Shown: positions 44,831 to 54,905, counted from the first letter of the stretch. The stretch is DNA of 64,000 bases from Pseudomonadales bacterium (GCA_024234615.1 JACKNY010000001.1:124001-188000), one strand, 5' to 3'. Numbers and translations are program-made. Notes: generated by a model from the sequence alone, not told the origin.

Positions 44831-46302
44831 CTATCGAATTGCACATTCTTTGCGCCATCTTTTGGCCATTACTCGGCGCGATAGGTATCGCACTACTCGG
44901 ACAACGTCACGCCAACGGTCGAGAAGCGGTCACCCTCGTGACTTCCGTCGTTTTGGCAGTATTAGTTTGGACCCTGCTGCCGGACGTAGCCGCCGGGGAT
45001 CGCCCATCGGTGCTCATAGCCGACCTGATGCCTGGGTTGGCGATCGAATTTCGGGTGGAACCGATCGGTATATTGTTTGCTTCGCTAGCGTCATTGTTGT
45101 GGATCGTAAACTCGCTCTATTCCTTCGGCTATATGCGCGCCAACAACGAACAGCATCAAACCCGTTTTTACGTGTTGTTTGCTGTAGCGCTATCGGCGGC
45201 GATGGGCATTGCCTTTGCCGCTAATTTATTGACTCTTTTTATCTTTTACGAAGTGTTGACGCTCTCTACTTATCCTCTCGTTGCACACAAAGGTAATCGA
45301 AAGGCAGTTGTTTCCGCACGGGTTTATCTTGGCGTTTTATTAGGCACGTCGATTGGGCTACTGCTACCAGCCATTATTTGGACCTACTGGGTCACGGGGA
45401 CACTGGAGTTTACGTCAGGTGGAATACTGGAGGGCAAGCTCGCGGGGCCAGCCGTTGGTTTATTGCTGGCACTGTACGTATTTGGTGTGGGTAAGGCGGC
45501 GCTAATGCCCGTACATCGCTGGTTACCGGCGGCGATGGTGGCCCCCACCCCCGTGAGTGCTTTGCTGCATGCGGTTGCGGTGGTGAAAGCGGGTGTATTT
45601 ACGATAATGAAAGTCGTTGTGTACATTTTTGGTATCGACTTTTTATTCGCTGAGCCGAGTGCTGACTGGCTGCTCTACGCCGCTGCATTCACCGTTCTGG
45701 CGGCAAGCGTGGTGGCATTACGCCAGAAAAATCTCAAACGGTTGTTGGCCTATTCAACGATCGCGCAACTTGCTTATATTGTTATGGCAGCGGCAATCCT
45801 CAAACCATTAGCTGAAGTCGGTGCCGTGGTTCACATGGTGACGCATGCGCTTGGCAAGATCACTCTATTTTTTGCCGCAGGAAGCCTCTACACGGCGGCA
45901 AAATTGACAGAAGTCGATCAGCTTCGCGGTATCGGTCGACGCATGCCATGGACTATGACAGCGTTTACGATCGGTGCCTTAAGCATGATCGGCATGCCAC
46001 CTACCGCCGGTTTTGTATCCAAATGGTTCATCTTGACCGGCGCCTTTCAGTCCACTAATTATGTGGTAATCTTCACAATTCTTGCGAGCACACTGCTTAA
46101 CGCGATGTATTTTCTACCCATTGTGTTTGCGGCTTGGTTACGAGAGGTTGATGTCACTACCTCTACCGATCACGGTGAAGCTCCGCGCGCGATTGTGATT
46201 GCGCTGACAGTGACGTCGGTCCTCACGCTGCTGTTTTTTATTATGAATCAATCGGTACTCGATCTCGCTTTACAACTAGTTGGGGCCGCATATGGCGACT
46301 AA
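44827..46302 (+). CDS. Mrp D-like proton-conducting subunit (copy 2)
   Basis: 491 residues, about 14 helices. Channel motifs: LFIFYEVLTLSTYPLVAHKGN (membrane Glu), GVGKAALMPVHRWLPAAMVAPTPVSALLHAVAVVKAGVF (Lys-x-H pattern, here in pieces, typical of NuoL/MrpA-like subunits) and LKRLLAYSTIAQLAYIVMA. The APTPVSALLHA block is closer to NuoL/MrpA N-terminal halves than to MrpD, so it may stand in for the missing MrpA half. It overlaps the next small gene by 11 bp. Confidence 0.9.
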   Translation: MTIELHILCAIFWPLLGAIGIALLGQRHANGREAVTLVTSVVLAVLVWTLLPDVAAGDRPSVLIADLMPGLAIEFRVEPIGILFASLASLLWIVNSLYSFGYMRANNEQHQTRFYVLFAVALSAAMGIAFAANLLTLFIFYEVLTLSTYPLVAHKGNRKAVVSARVYLGVLLGTSIGLLLPAIIWTYWVTGTLEFTSGGILEGKLAGPAVGLLLALYVFGVGKAALMPVHRWLPAAMVAPTPVSALLHAVAVVKAGVFTIMKVVVYIFGIDFLFAEPSADWLLYAAAFTVLAASVVALRQKNLKRLLAYSTIAQLAYIVMAAAILKPLAEVGAVVHMVTHALGKITLFFAAGSLYTAAKLTEVDQLRGIGRRMPWTMTAFTIGALSMIGMPPTAGFVSKWFILTGAFQSTNYVVIFTILASTLLNAMYFLPIVFAAWLREVDVTTSTDHGEAPRAIVIALTVTSVLTLLFFIMNQSVLDLALQLVGAAYGD

Positions 46303-46546
46303 GGACAAACCTAATCACTGGTTGGTACGCCCGCGCACGATCCGGTGGTTATGGATTGTATTTGGTATTGTGCTGGCTCTAACGGTTTTGCTCCAACAGG
46401 TGATCCCTATTAAGGGCTATTTTGGCGTTGATGGTTGGTTTGGTTTCGGTGCTGCCTTTGGATTCCTCGCCTGTCTTGCAATGGTATTAATCTCTAAAGT
46501 CCTCGGCTGGCTCTTGAAACGTCGGGAGTACTACTACGATGATTGA
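46292..46546 (+). CDS. Small two-helix membrane protein in the Mrp operon
   Basis: 84 residues from the ATG at 46292. Two hydrophobic helices (IRWLWIVFGIVLALTVLLQQ; FGAAFGFLACLAMVLISKVLGWLL) separated by GYFGVDGWFGFG, and a Tyr/Asp-rich end (YYYDD). Proteins of this size and motif occur within Mrp/Mbh-like clusters of proteobacteria, but no function is known. It overlaps both neighbours (11 and 8 bp), so it is translated with the complex and is probably a subunit. Confidence 0.8.
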   Translation: MATKDKPNHWLVRPRTIRWLWIVFGIVLALTVLLQQVIPIKGYFGVDGWFGFGAAFGFLACLAMVLISKVLGWLLKRREYYYDD

Positions 46547-48221
46547 GATATTGCCACCGGCTATCATATTATTGGTTGGGGCAGGGTTGGTCGGCCTTAC
46601 CCGTGGTTACCTTCGTGATGCGATCGTACTGCTGGCGCCACTGATCACTATCTGGGCTGTGTGGCAAGTTCCAGAAGGCGTTACATTGTCCATGAGTTTC
46701 ATCAACTATCAGATCGAGCCAATCGAGGGTAATGCGGTACGAAGGTTGTTTGCCCTCATATTTTCGACGATGGCGTTTGTGGGCGGAATTTATGCGTTCC
46801 GCCAGGCCAGTCGCCTTGAGCTGAGCGCGGCGTACGCCTATGCTGCCGGGGCAATCGGGGTGGCGTTTGCCGGTGATCTCATAACGCTGTTCCTGTTCTG
46901 GGAAATGATGGCCATTTTCTCCACAGTTATCGTCTGGTGCGGTGGCACGCTTTCGTCATCTCGGGCAGGCATGCGTTATGCCATTATGCATGTCCTGGGC
47001 GGTGTTATCCTGATGGCAGGTATCGCAGGAGTAGCCATTCAAACGGGTTCCATCGACATTCGAGCCCTCCAGGCCGAGGACTTTTCCACCTGGCTGATTT
47101 TAATTGGTTTGCTGGTCAATGCGGCGGCGCCTCCAGTTTCGGCATGGCTTGCGGACGCCTATCCGGAGGCAACTCCCTCGGGGGCGGTGTTCTTATCTGC
47201 GTTTACCACCAAGACGGCGGTATTAGCGCTAATTTTGCTTTTTCCCGGTGACCCGATATTAATCGGCGTTGGAATCTACATGATTTTCTATGGGATTATC
47301 TATGCGCTACTGGAAAATGACGCGCGGCGTATTCTTGCTTATTCGATTGTAAATCAAGTTGGGTTCATGGTGTGTGCCATTGGTATCGGCACCGAGCTTG
47401 CGCTTAATGGCGCTGCTGCCCATGCTGTGGCTCATATCGTTTACAAGGCGCTGTTGTTCATGAGCGCAGGAGTTGTGCTTTACCGAACGGGTAAGCGAAA
47501 GTGCACTGATCTTGGTGGCCTTTTTCGCACCATGCCCTTGTCTTGTGCCTGCGGTATTGTTGGCGCGTTATCCATCTCTAGCTTTCCATTGACCTCTGGA
47601 TTTACCACAAAGACGCTGATCTCAGAAGCAGCTATCGTCGAAGGCTTTGCGCTGATCTATTTTCTGTTGGCAGCCGCATCCGCCGGGGTTTTCTTGCACG
47701 CGGGCATAAAATTTCCATGGTTCGTATATTTCCAGAAAGATTCGGGTCTCCGGCCCAAAGACGCACCCTGGAACATGGCGTTGGCAATGATGTTGTTCGC
47801 GATCCTTTGCATTTTTATTGGCGTCTACCCGCAGCCGCTGCATGCGCTTTTACCCTATCCATTGGAATATGATGCTTATGTACCCGGTAAAGTGGTCTTT
47901 TATTTACAGTTACTCTTGTTCTCAGGACTTGCCTTTTTCCTTTTATTGCCAGCGATGAAACGCACGCTAACGATTACGCTGGATTTTGATTGGTTTTGGC
48001 GGGTGTGCTTCATTCGACTAGGGGGTAGCCTGTTTGAAACGTTCGCACGCAGTGGAAAAATTCTCCAGCGCAGTATGGATTGTCTGCTTGGAATGTTACA
48101 TGGTTGGCTTAAACAGTGCTTAGGTATGAATGGAATATTTGCAAGACCTTGGCCGATAGGTGTTGCTGCAATTTGGATTGCGTTATTGCTGAGTGTCTAC
48201 GTGCTGATCTATTACATCTAA
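46539..48221 (+). CDS. Mrp D-like proton-conducting subunit (copy 3)
   Basis: 560 residues, about 15-16 membrane helices: the usual 14 with PF00361 plus a C-terminal extension of around 70 residues ending in a further helix. Channel motifs FWEMMAIFSTVIVW (Glu) and TTKTAVLALIL/NDARRILAYSIVNQVGFM are present. Third antiporter-like protein in the operon and the last gene of it. The 189 bp to the convergent Usp gene hold nothing identifiable. Confidence 0.9.
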   Translation: MIEILPPAIILLVGAGLVGLTRGYLRDAIVLLAPLITIWAVWQVPEGVTLSMSFINYQIEPIEGNAVRRLFALIFSTMAFVGGIYAFRQASRLELSAAYAYAAGAIGVAFAGDLITLFLFWEMMAIFSTVIVWCGGTLSSSRAGMRYAIMHVLGGVILMAGIAGVAIQTGSIDIRALQAEDFSTWLILIGLLVNAAAPPVSAWLADAYPEATPSGAVFLSAFTTKTAVLALILLFPGDPILIGVGIYMIFYGIIYALLENDARRILAYSIVNQVGFMVCAIGIGTELALNGAAAHAVAHIVYKALLFMSAGVVLYRTGKRKCTDLGGLFRTMPLSCACGIVGALSISSFPLTSGFTTKTLISEAAIVEGFALIYFLLAAASAGVFLHAGIKFPWFVYFQKDSGLRPKDAPWNMALAMMLFAILCIFIGVYPQPLHALLPYPLEYDAYVPGKVVFYLQLLLFSGLAFFLLLPAMKRTLTITLDFDWFWRVCFIRLGGSLFETFARSGKILQRSMDCLLGMLHGWLKQCLGMNGIFARPWPIGVAAIWIALLLSVYVLIYYI

Positions 48222-48410
48222 AAATATAGCGGATCTATGTGGATATCCATCTAAGGAACGACGCAAATCTTGCTTTCAATATTTAGTGATTTGAACATGT
48301 TTTTAGCGTAATCGTGTGTATAGATTTACCAGGGAGGTGCTGCTAGCCAAGCTTGCTGCGCGTAGACCTAACAGAAGTAATAACGCCATTGCGATAGACA
48401 GAGTTCACGT

Positions 48411-49391
48411 TCAACTCCTCACTGTAACTGGCGTCACAAATCCTGGTGGCTTAATCGCTAAAACGGAGCAATCAATTTGATTGAGTATGGTTTCCGCCGT
48501 ATTGCCCATCAAAAATCCTGGAATACCGGTGCGCGCGACAGTACCCATAACGACTAAGTCAGCTTTGATGCGTTTCGCGAGCAACGGAATTTCCTTGCGC
48601 GCCCAACCTTTGACCAAATGTTTTTGTGGCTTTAAATAGTCCAGCGCATCTTTGCCGAGATTTTTGGTTACCTCGTTTAGCAGTTTAGCTAAACCCTCTT
48701 TGCGATGTTGTTTTACCTGCGCCACATAGGCGGCAATTTTGTCTTCTGGCGTATGGGCGAGGGCATTACGCAGGGATTGTTCGCCGATGGCTTCCCAGGC
48801 GTGGGCTACATGTAGTTCGGCTGAATCTGATAGAGCCAGAGAAGTTGCCATTTCAAGTATTTGGATGCTCTGTTGATGGCGTGCCGCAAGCTCTTTGGCG
48901 GGATAGGCATCATCGACATCGACTGCCGCTAGAATGCGTTGGTAAGAATCCGGCGCCTGCGGCTTAATTAACCAAACTGGGCAAGGGCACTTGCGCATCA
49001 AGTGCATATCATCGCTGCCAAATATCCGGTCGAGCCAGTCTTGATTTTCGACGCTCTTAATGACGAGGTCGTGACCATGGCGTAACACCTCGCGGATAAT
49101 TTCCAGGAAGGGGGTGCCAATTAATGCTTTGGCTTGAATGGTTAATCGATTTTGGTAGGGCGTGATAAGGGTTTGCAGCCACTGTTCTTGCGTATCCTTG
49201 ATGGCCGTCTGTATATCTGCTGAAATTGAGCTGCCCAACGGTGTTCCACTCATATCTGCCATGGTTGCGCTAACGGTGATTACCTTCAGGCTGGCTTGGT
49301 TGGTTTCCGCCAGCGAGACGGAGCGCTTAAACGTGAGTTCGCAGTCCTTTCCTTGTTGCATTACGCATAAAATTGCCTTAAATCGGTTCAT
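48411..49391 (-). CDS. Tandem-domain universal stress protein
   Basis: 326 residues, two Usp domains (1-145 and about 155-326). The second carries the nucleotide motif GTVARTGIPGFLMGNTAETI. The first has VKS...FGSDDMHLMRKCPCPVWLIKP at its end, the usual Usp closing strand. Paralogous in layout to the Usp at 35.4 kb. It follows the P-type ATPase gene on the same strand with a 138-bp gap, an association that suggests joint stress control. GGAGCG precedes the ATG. Confidence 0.93.
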   Translation of the reverse strand: MNRFKAILCVMQQGKDCELTFKRSVSLAETNQASLKVITVSATMADMSGTPLGSSISADIQTAIKDTQEQWLQTLITPYQNRLTIQAKALIGTPFLEIIREVLRHGHDLVIKSVENQDWLDRIFGSDDMHLMRKCPCPVWLIKPQAPDSYQRILAAVDVDDAYPAKELAARHQQSIQILEMATSLALSDSAELHVAHAWEAIGEQSLRNALAHTPEDKIAAYVAQVKQHRKEGLAKLLNEVTKNLGKDALDYLKPQKHLVKGWARKEIPLLAKRIKADLVVMGTVARTGIPGFLMGNTAETILNQIDCSVLAIKPPGFVTPVTVRS

Positions 49392-49529
49392 TATAATACG
49401 CTCCTTTGAGAGGCGGACTATCGCACGACCGCCAGCGCTAGAAATTCTTGTCAGTTTTGAGCAAATGCAGCAGCTAAATTTTCCTGGGAAGCTTCAAAAA
49501 CCTATTACACGATCTGGAAGAATCGGCTG

Positions 49530-52307
49530 CTATTTCACGTCCTTTACTCTACCTTGTCTTACCCGGTGGGTGGGAGGTGCTCGGTGAGAGTATGGCTGAT
49601 TATTAGACGACCATTTATTACGGAGCCATTTTTCTACTCCAACTAGGCTATATATTGTCATTCCTCCCACCAATACACAAAGCCATTCGGTTAGACCTAT
49701 GGGGGTGCTACCAAATATTCGATTCATCGCTGGGCTGTAGGTGAAGAACAGCTGCAGTGCCGTCATGCCGATAACCCCGAGAATTAACCAGTGGTTGGAA
49801 AAGATACCCAGCCTAAACATGGAGTAGCGCAACGAGCGACAATTGAACAGGTAGAAAAGCTCACCAAAAACGAACATATTGACGGCGAGGGTGCGCGCAG
49901 CTTCTATGCTCTTTTCTTGTATTAAAGCCCACTCAAATAAACCGAAAGCGCCGATTAACAGCATTAAGCTGACCAAGCCGATTCGAAAACCAAGCTCAGC
50001 TGTAATAACTGGGGTTTCCGGGCGTCTTGGCGGACGCTCCATAAGACCGGGTTCTTTGACTTCGAATGCCAGTGTCAGGCCCAGCAGAACGGCGGTGGTC
50101 ATATTGATCCATAAAATTTGTACCGGAGTTATGGGCAGTGTGATACCAGTAAACACGGCAACTAATATGACCAAACCTTCACCAATGTTAGTGGGCAAGG
50201 TCCAGGTAATAAACTTAACCAGATTATCAAAAACTGCCCGGCCTTCTTCAACGGCGGCTTCGATGGTGGAGAAGTTGTCGTCCGTGAGCACCATATCTGA
50301 AGCCTCTTTTGCGACTTCGGTCCCGCCCGCACCCATGGCGATACCAATATTGGCCTGTTTGAGTGCGGGTGCATCATTGACGCCATCGCCAGTCATCGCG
50401 ACCACATGACCTTTAGCTTGTAATGCCTCAACTAACCGTAATTTTTGTTCCGGAGCGACACGCGCAAATACGACAGTGCGCTGTGCAACCTCAATGAGTT
50501 CATGGTCGGAAAGCTGTGTTAGCGTATGACCACTCATGGCAAAGCTGCTTGGATCGTTACTGACAGCGCCAGTGAGCCCCATCTGACCGGCGATGGCGGT
50601 GGCGGTACTGAGGTGGTCGCCGGTAATCATTTTTACCTGGATGCCCGCATTCTGACAGGCTTTAACTGCGCTAATCGCTTCCTGTCGCGGTGGATCCATC
50701 ATGCCCTGCAAACCTAGAAAGGTAAGGCCTTCTGTTACATCGGCATGACCGACTGAGACAACGGAGGTGGCGACTAGCTTGCGTGCAAATGCCAATACTC
50801 GCAGGCCTTTAGCGCCCATTTTTTCTGCTTGTTGATGGATATCGGTGGCGTTAAGTGTGGTGCTTTCGCCGTGTCCGTCGTAGGCATTACTACAACGGGC
50901 CAACACGCGTTCCACTGAGCCTTTCATATAGATGATTGCTGTGGGTTTAGAACTGTGCAGTGTTGCCATGTACTGATGTTCGGATTCGAACGGTAGGGTA
51001 TCAATGCGCGGCAACGTCTGTTCAAGCTGTTCGCGGCTAAGCCCCGCTTTGTTAGCAGCGGTGAGCAGGGCAACTTCGGTGGGATCGCCTTCGATACTCC
51101 ATTGCTCGGCACGGCTAATTAAACGCGAATCGTTACATAGTAAGCCTGCTTTGAGGCACTCGACAAGCGCGGGTTGTGACTGCGTATCAATAGCTTGATC
51201 ATCCAGAAAAATTTCCCCGAGTGGCGCATACCCGAGGCCGGAAATCTGATAACCAACGTCGCTTGCGTAGACCTCCTGCACTGTCATCTGATTTTGCGTC
51301 AAGGTGCCGGTTTTATCGGAGCAGATCACGGTAGTGCTGCCGAGGGTTTCTACTGCGGGCATGCGGCGAATAATGGCATGACGCTTGGCCATTTTGCTGA
51401 CACCTATGGCAAGCATGATAGTCATTGCCGCTGGTAGTCCTTCGGGGATAGCGCCAACAGCCAACGCAACGGCGGCCATAAAGGTATCCAGCAACGGTTC
51501 GCCGTGCAGCCAACCTGCTAATAAAGTGAGGCCTGCCAGCACCAGAATAACCCAGAGCAATATACCGCTGAAATGGGATATTTTCTTGGTCAGAGGGGTG
51601 GCTAAAGTGTCGGCCCCGGCGATTAGAGCGTTAATACGCCCTATTTCGGTGTCGTCACCTGTGGCAACAACGAGGCCCGCGCCCGTGCCGTAGGTGACCA
51701 GGGTGGACGAGTATGCAATATTGCTACGATCAGCAAGCAGGGTTTCCTGAGCGAGAGACTCCGGTTGTTTTGGCGCCGGAACAGATTCACCAGTTAATGC
51801 GGACTCGTCGATCTGTAGTTCTCTGGTGCGCAATAATCTTAGATCGGCAGGCACTTTGTCGCCGGATTGTAGCAGCACCAGATCACCAGGAGTTAACTCT
51901 GTGGCGGAAACTTTTTCTTTCTTCCCGGCACGGATTACTAAAGCGGTACCTTCCATTGCTTGCGCCAACGCACGGATGGCTTTGCGCGCCTTCGACTCCT
52001 GAATAAAGCCGATGACTGCGTTTACCAGGATCACGCCAAAAATAACACTGCTATCAACCCATTCTTGCAGAAAGAAAGTTAGCGCAGAGGCGACAAGTAA
52101 TATGTAAATTAATGGTTGATGAAATTGCAGCAGGAATAAAAATAGCGGGCTTTTGTCTTTTTTTAGTGTAAGCCGATTGGTGCCAAAACGGATTTTTCTT
52201 CGTTCGATTTCTGCGGTATTCAGCCCTTTCGTGGCATCTGAATCTAATAGTGTTGCGATCTGTTCGCGCGGTAAATGATGCCAGTGTTTGATCCGTAAAG
52301 TATCCAT
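49530..52307 (-). CDS. P-type cation-transporting ATPase (type II)
   Basis: 925 residues, inner-membrane pump. N-terminal cation ATPase domain, actuator motif TGES (172-175), membrane PEGLPA (288-293), phosphorylated Asp in CSDKTGTLT (D331), hinge TGDGVNDAPALKQA, and six C-terminal helices with LWINMTTAVLLGLTLAFE. PEGLPA places it with PMR1/SERCA-like calcium or related cation pumps, but the M6 segment lacks the calcium-site N-x-x-T-D of SERCA, so the ion is uncertain (Ca2+, Mn2+ or Na+/K+). The divergent DUF4212 gene lies 354 bp upstream. Confidence 0.93.
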   Translation of the reverse strand: MDTLRIKHWHHLPREQIATLLDSDATKGLNTAEIERRKIRFGTNRLTLKKDKSPLFLFLLQFHQPLIYILLVASALTFFLQEWVDSSVIFGVILVNAVIGFIQESKARKAIRALAQAMEGTALVIRAGKKEKVSATELTPGDLVLLQSGDKVPADLRLLRTRELQIDESALTGESVPAPKQPESLAQETLLADRSNIAYSSTLVTYGTGAGLVVATGDDTEIGRINALIAGADTLATPLTKKISHFSGILLWVILVLAGLTLLAGWLHGEPLLDTFMAAVALAVGAIPEGLPAAMTIMLAIGVSKMAKRHAIIRRMPAVETLGSTTVICSDKTGTLTQNQMTVQEVYASDVGYQISGLGYAPLGEIFLDDQAIDTQSQPALVECLKAGLLCNDSRLISRAEQWSIEGDPTEVALLTAANKAGLSREQLEQTLPRIDTLPFESEHQYMATLHSSKPTAIIYMKGSVERVLARCSNAYDGHGESTTLNATDIHQQAEKMGAKGLRVLAFARKLVATSVVSVGHADVTEGLTFLGLQGMMDPPRQEAISAVKACQNAGIQVKMITGDHLSTATAIAGQMGLTGAVSNDPSSFAMSGHTLTQLSDHELIEVAQRTVVFARVAPEQKLRLVEALQAKGHVVAMTGDGVNDAPALKQANIGIAMGAGGTEVAKEASDMVLTDDNFSTIEAAVEEGRAVFDNLVKFITWTLPTNIGEGLVILVAVFTGITLPITPVQILWINMTTAVLLGLTLAFEVKEPGLMERPPRRPETPVITAELGFRIGLVSLMLLIGAFGLFEWALIQEKSIEAARTLAVNMFVFGELFYLFNCRSLRYSMFRLGIFSNHWLILGVIGMTALQLFFTYSPAMNRIFGSTPIGLTEWLCVLVGGMTIYSLVGVEKWLRNKWSSNNQPYSHRAPPTHRVRQGRVKDVK

Positions 52308-52661
52308 TCAATATCTCTGGTTTAGCGATGGAAGTTGCCGATTGGTTAACTACTTTCCAGGTTGGTGGTGTATGTTGTCAAGGGCTGGGGTGATCTTTAA
52401 CGAAGAGCTGATGGTAAGTACAAAGTGAGTAGTGATTCTGTGAAAATTTTAAAAAAGATTAGAAATTTTAGATCAAAGGGTTGACTACGAAGTATGAGAA
52501 ATTTATGGGCGTAAATTTTGCGCACAGTGTTGGCATTTGTGAAATTCAAAATAAGAGACTATCGTTTGCGTAATTATAAGAAGCCGTCATAACCCGAACT
52601 GGTGCGTCTCAACGTCACCTGCATACTGACGAGAATAAAAATGACCAGAGGAAATAGTCTA
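52308..52661. other. Divergent intergenic region, P-type ATPase / DUF4212
   Basis: About 350 bp without a gene, AT-rich in the middle (52430-52560). It presumably holds promoters for both directions. A half-site TTAGATCAA near 52466 resembles half an FNR box but the other half is absent. No terminator or repeat seen. Confidence 0.4.
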
Positions 52662-53039
52662 ATGACAGAACAGCATGATCAAAAAGAAACCCTGAACGGT
52701 TTATCTGCAAAGAACGGCGAGGTTTATCATCACCAGGGCGGTAATATGCCCGAGCACAGCAAGCATGATGAGCAGGTGCTGGATCAGCGGTTGGTCGATA
52801 ATTATTGGCGCGCCAACATCTCACTATTGGTTAAGTTACTGCTGGTATGGTTTATGGTGTCTTTTGGCTTTGGGATTTTATTGGTGGAGCAGCTCAATCG
52901 CATCTCCCTGTTTGGATATCCTTTTGGTTTCTGGTGGGCCCAGCAGGGCTCGATCTACGTATTTGTCGGGTTGATATTTTTCTATGTTGTGCGGATGAAA
53001 AAAATCGAACGCCAGTACGGCGTAGATGACGACGAATAG
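52662..53039 (+). CDS. DUF4212 small subunit of a sodium:solute symporter
   Basis: 125 residues from the ATG at 52662 (AGAGGA 9-10 bases upstream). A polar N-terminal ~45 residues precedes the DUF4212 core: YWRANISLLVKLLLVWF, GFPFGFWWAQQGSI-like GYPFGFWWAQQGS and YVVRMKKIERQYG, forming two helices. Proteins of this family are encoded directly before a large symporter (here 3 bp away) and presumably form its small subunit. The polar leader is longer than usual. Confidence 0.93.
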   Translation: MTEQHDQKETLNGLSAKNGEVYHHQGGNMPEHSKHDEQVLDQRLVDNYWRANISLLVKLLLVWFMVSFGFGILLVEQLNRISLFGYPFGFWWAQQGSIYVFVGLIFFYVVRMKKIERQYGVDDDE

Positions 53040-53042
53040 GGG

Positions 53043-54821
53043 ATGCACATGGATACCACTAGCTTAACCTATCTCTTCGTTGGTCTATCCTTTGCACTGT
53101 ATATCGGCATCGCGATTTGGTCGCAGGCCGGTTCGACCAAGGATTTCTATGTGGCGGGTGGTGGCGTGCATCCGATTGCCAATGGCATGGCGACGGCAGC
53201 GGACTGGATGAGTGCTGCCTCCTTTATCTCTATGGCGGGTATTATTGCTTTCGCAGGCTATGATGCATCGGTTTATTTGATGGGCTGGACTGGCGGTTAT
53301 GTGCTGTTGGCACTACTGCTTGCACCCTATCTGCGCAAATTTGGCCAATTTACCGTGCCGGATTTCATCGGCGAAAGATATTATTCTAAGGCGGCGCGAG
53401 TGGTGGCGGTGCTGTGCTTGATATTTATTTCATTTACCTATGTGGCGGGGCAGATGCGTGGCGTGGGTGTCGTGTTCTCCCGTTTTCTAGAGGTAGAGAT
53501 CAATACCGGGGTGTTAGTCGGTATGGCAGTGGTTTTTTTCTACGCCGTTCTGGGCGGAATGAAGGGCATTACCTACACCCAGGTTGCACAGTATTGTGTG
53601 TTGATTTTTGCTTACATGGTGCCTGCCATTTTTATTTCGATCTTGATAACCGGTAATCCCATCCCTCAATTGGGCTTAGGCGCAGAGGTGTTGGATGGTT
53701 CTGGCTTGTCGGTGTTGCAAAAGCTGGATGGGACGTTGGTGGAATTGGGCTTCAACCCCTACACTGAGGGCAAAAAAAGCACTATAGATGTTTTTGCGAT
53801 CACCCTGGCGCTGATGGTCGGTACAGCGGGTTTGCCACATGTTATCGTACGTTTTTTTACCGTGCCCAAGGTGTCTGATGCCCGTCTGTCAGCGGGATAT
53901 GCGTTAGTATTTATCGCACTGCTTTACACTACCGCCCCGGCTGTTGGCGCCTTTGCACGTATTAACTTTATCAACACGGTGCATGACACTGAATATGAAA
54001 AAGCGCCGAGCTGGGTGAAAACCTGGGAAGATATTGGGCTGATCGGCTGGCGTGACAAAAACCAGGACGGCAAGATTCAGTACAGCGTAGGTAAAGCTTT
54101 TCAGGGCGCGCCGGAATTTATGGCAGAACGGGGCGAGCAGGGGCAGCGTTTAATGACCAACGCAGTGGACGACTCCGCTAATGAGGTCTATGTGGATCGT
54201 GACATCATGGTATTGGCCAATCCCGAAATCGCGCAGTTGCCCGGCTGGGTGATTGCCTTGGTGGCGGCGGGTAGCTTGGCAGCGGCGCTGTCCACGGCGG
54301 CGGGGTTATTGTTGGTGGTTTCGGCTTCCATTTCACATGATCTGTTGAAAAAAACCTTTAAGCCCAATATCACCGATAAGCAGGAACTGGCTTATGCGCG
54401 CATTGCTGCAGCCGTAGCGATCTGCGTCGCCGGTTATTTGGGGATTCATCCGCCCGGCTTTGTCGCTGAGGTTGTCGCCTTCGCCTTTGGTCTCGCCGCA
54501 GCCTCGCTGTTTCCAGCGATATTCATGGGCATTTTTGTGCGGCGCATGAACAAGGAGGGCGCGATAGCGGGCATGTTATCCGGGTTAAGTTTTACCTTTG
54601 CCTATATTCTCTATTTCAAATTTATTAATCTGGCCGCCAATAATGCGGGCCATTGGTTATTGGGAATATCGCCGGAAGGGATTGGCTCGTTGGGTATGCT
54701 ATTGAATTTTATGGTTGCTCTGGCGATTGCCAGAGTGACAGCGGAACCCCCTGATGCGGTCAAAGAGATGGTTGATGATATCCGGATTCCAAGTGGCGCT
54801 GGGGTGGCCCATCAGCATTAA
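53043..54821 (+). CDS. Sodium:solute symporter, VC_2705 subfamily
   Basis: 592 residues, SSS (PF00474) family with 13 predicted helices. Marks: SQAGSTKDFYVAGGGVHPIANGMATAADWMSAASFI in pieces, GMKGITYTQVAQYCV and GLPHVIVRFFTVPKV. A ~75-residue extramembrane insert near residues 300-380 (KAPSWVKTWEDIG...GKIQYSVGKAF) and the DUF4212 partner define the VC_2705/ActP-like group, thought to import acetate or other small monocarboxylates. Possible link to acetyl-phosphate metabolism from the phosphoketolase is speculative. ATG at 53043 or 53049. Confidence 0.93.
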   Translation: MHMDTTSLTYLFVGLSFALYIGIAIWSQAGSTKDFYVAGGGVHPIANGMATAADWMSAASFISMAGIIAFAGYDASVYLMGWTGGYVLLALLLAPYLRKFGQFTVPDFIGERYYSKAARVVAVLCLIFISFTYVAGQMRGVGVVFSRFLEVEINTGVLVGMAVVFFYAVLGGMKGITYTQVAQYCVLIFAYMVPAIFISILITGNPIPQLGLGAEVLDGSGLSVLQKLDGTLVELGFNPYTEGKKSTIDVFAITLALMVGTAGLPHVIVRFFTVPKVSDARLSAGYALVFIALLYTTAPAVGAFARINFINTVHDTEYEKAPSWVKTWEDIGLIGWRDKNQDGKIQYSVGKAFQGAPEFMAERGEQGQRLMTNAVDDSANEVYVDRDIMVLANPEIAQLPGWVIALVAAGSLAAALSTAAGLLLVVSASISHDLLKKTFKPNITDKQELAYARIAAAVAICVAGYLGIHPPGFVAEVVAFAFGLAAASLFPAIFMGIFVRRMNKEGAIAGMLSGLSFTFAYILYFKFINLAANNAGHWLLGISPEGIGSLGMLLNFMVALAIARVTAEPPDAVKEMVDDIRIPSGAGVAHQH

Positions 54822-54905
54822 CCGCGGCGAGATAGTGCTTGTAGTGTTGACGACAATTGCGATAATAGTCGCTTTCGTTTTTACTGGCCCCGAGAGGAAG
54901 CACGA

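Noticed and set aside
52460..52480. FNR box upstream of the DUF4212 gene
   Set aside because: Only one half-site is present; the partner half does not match.
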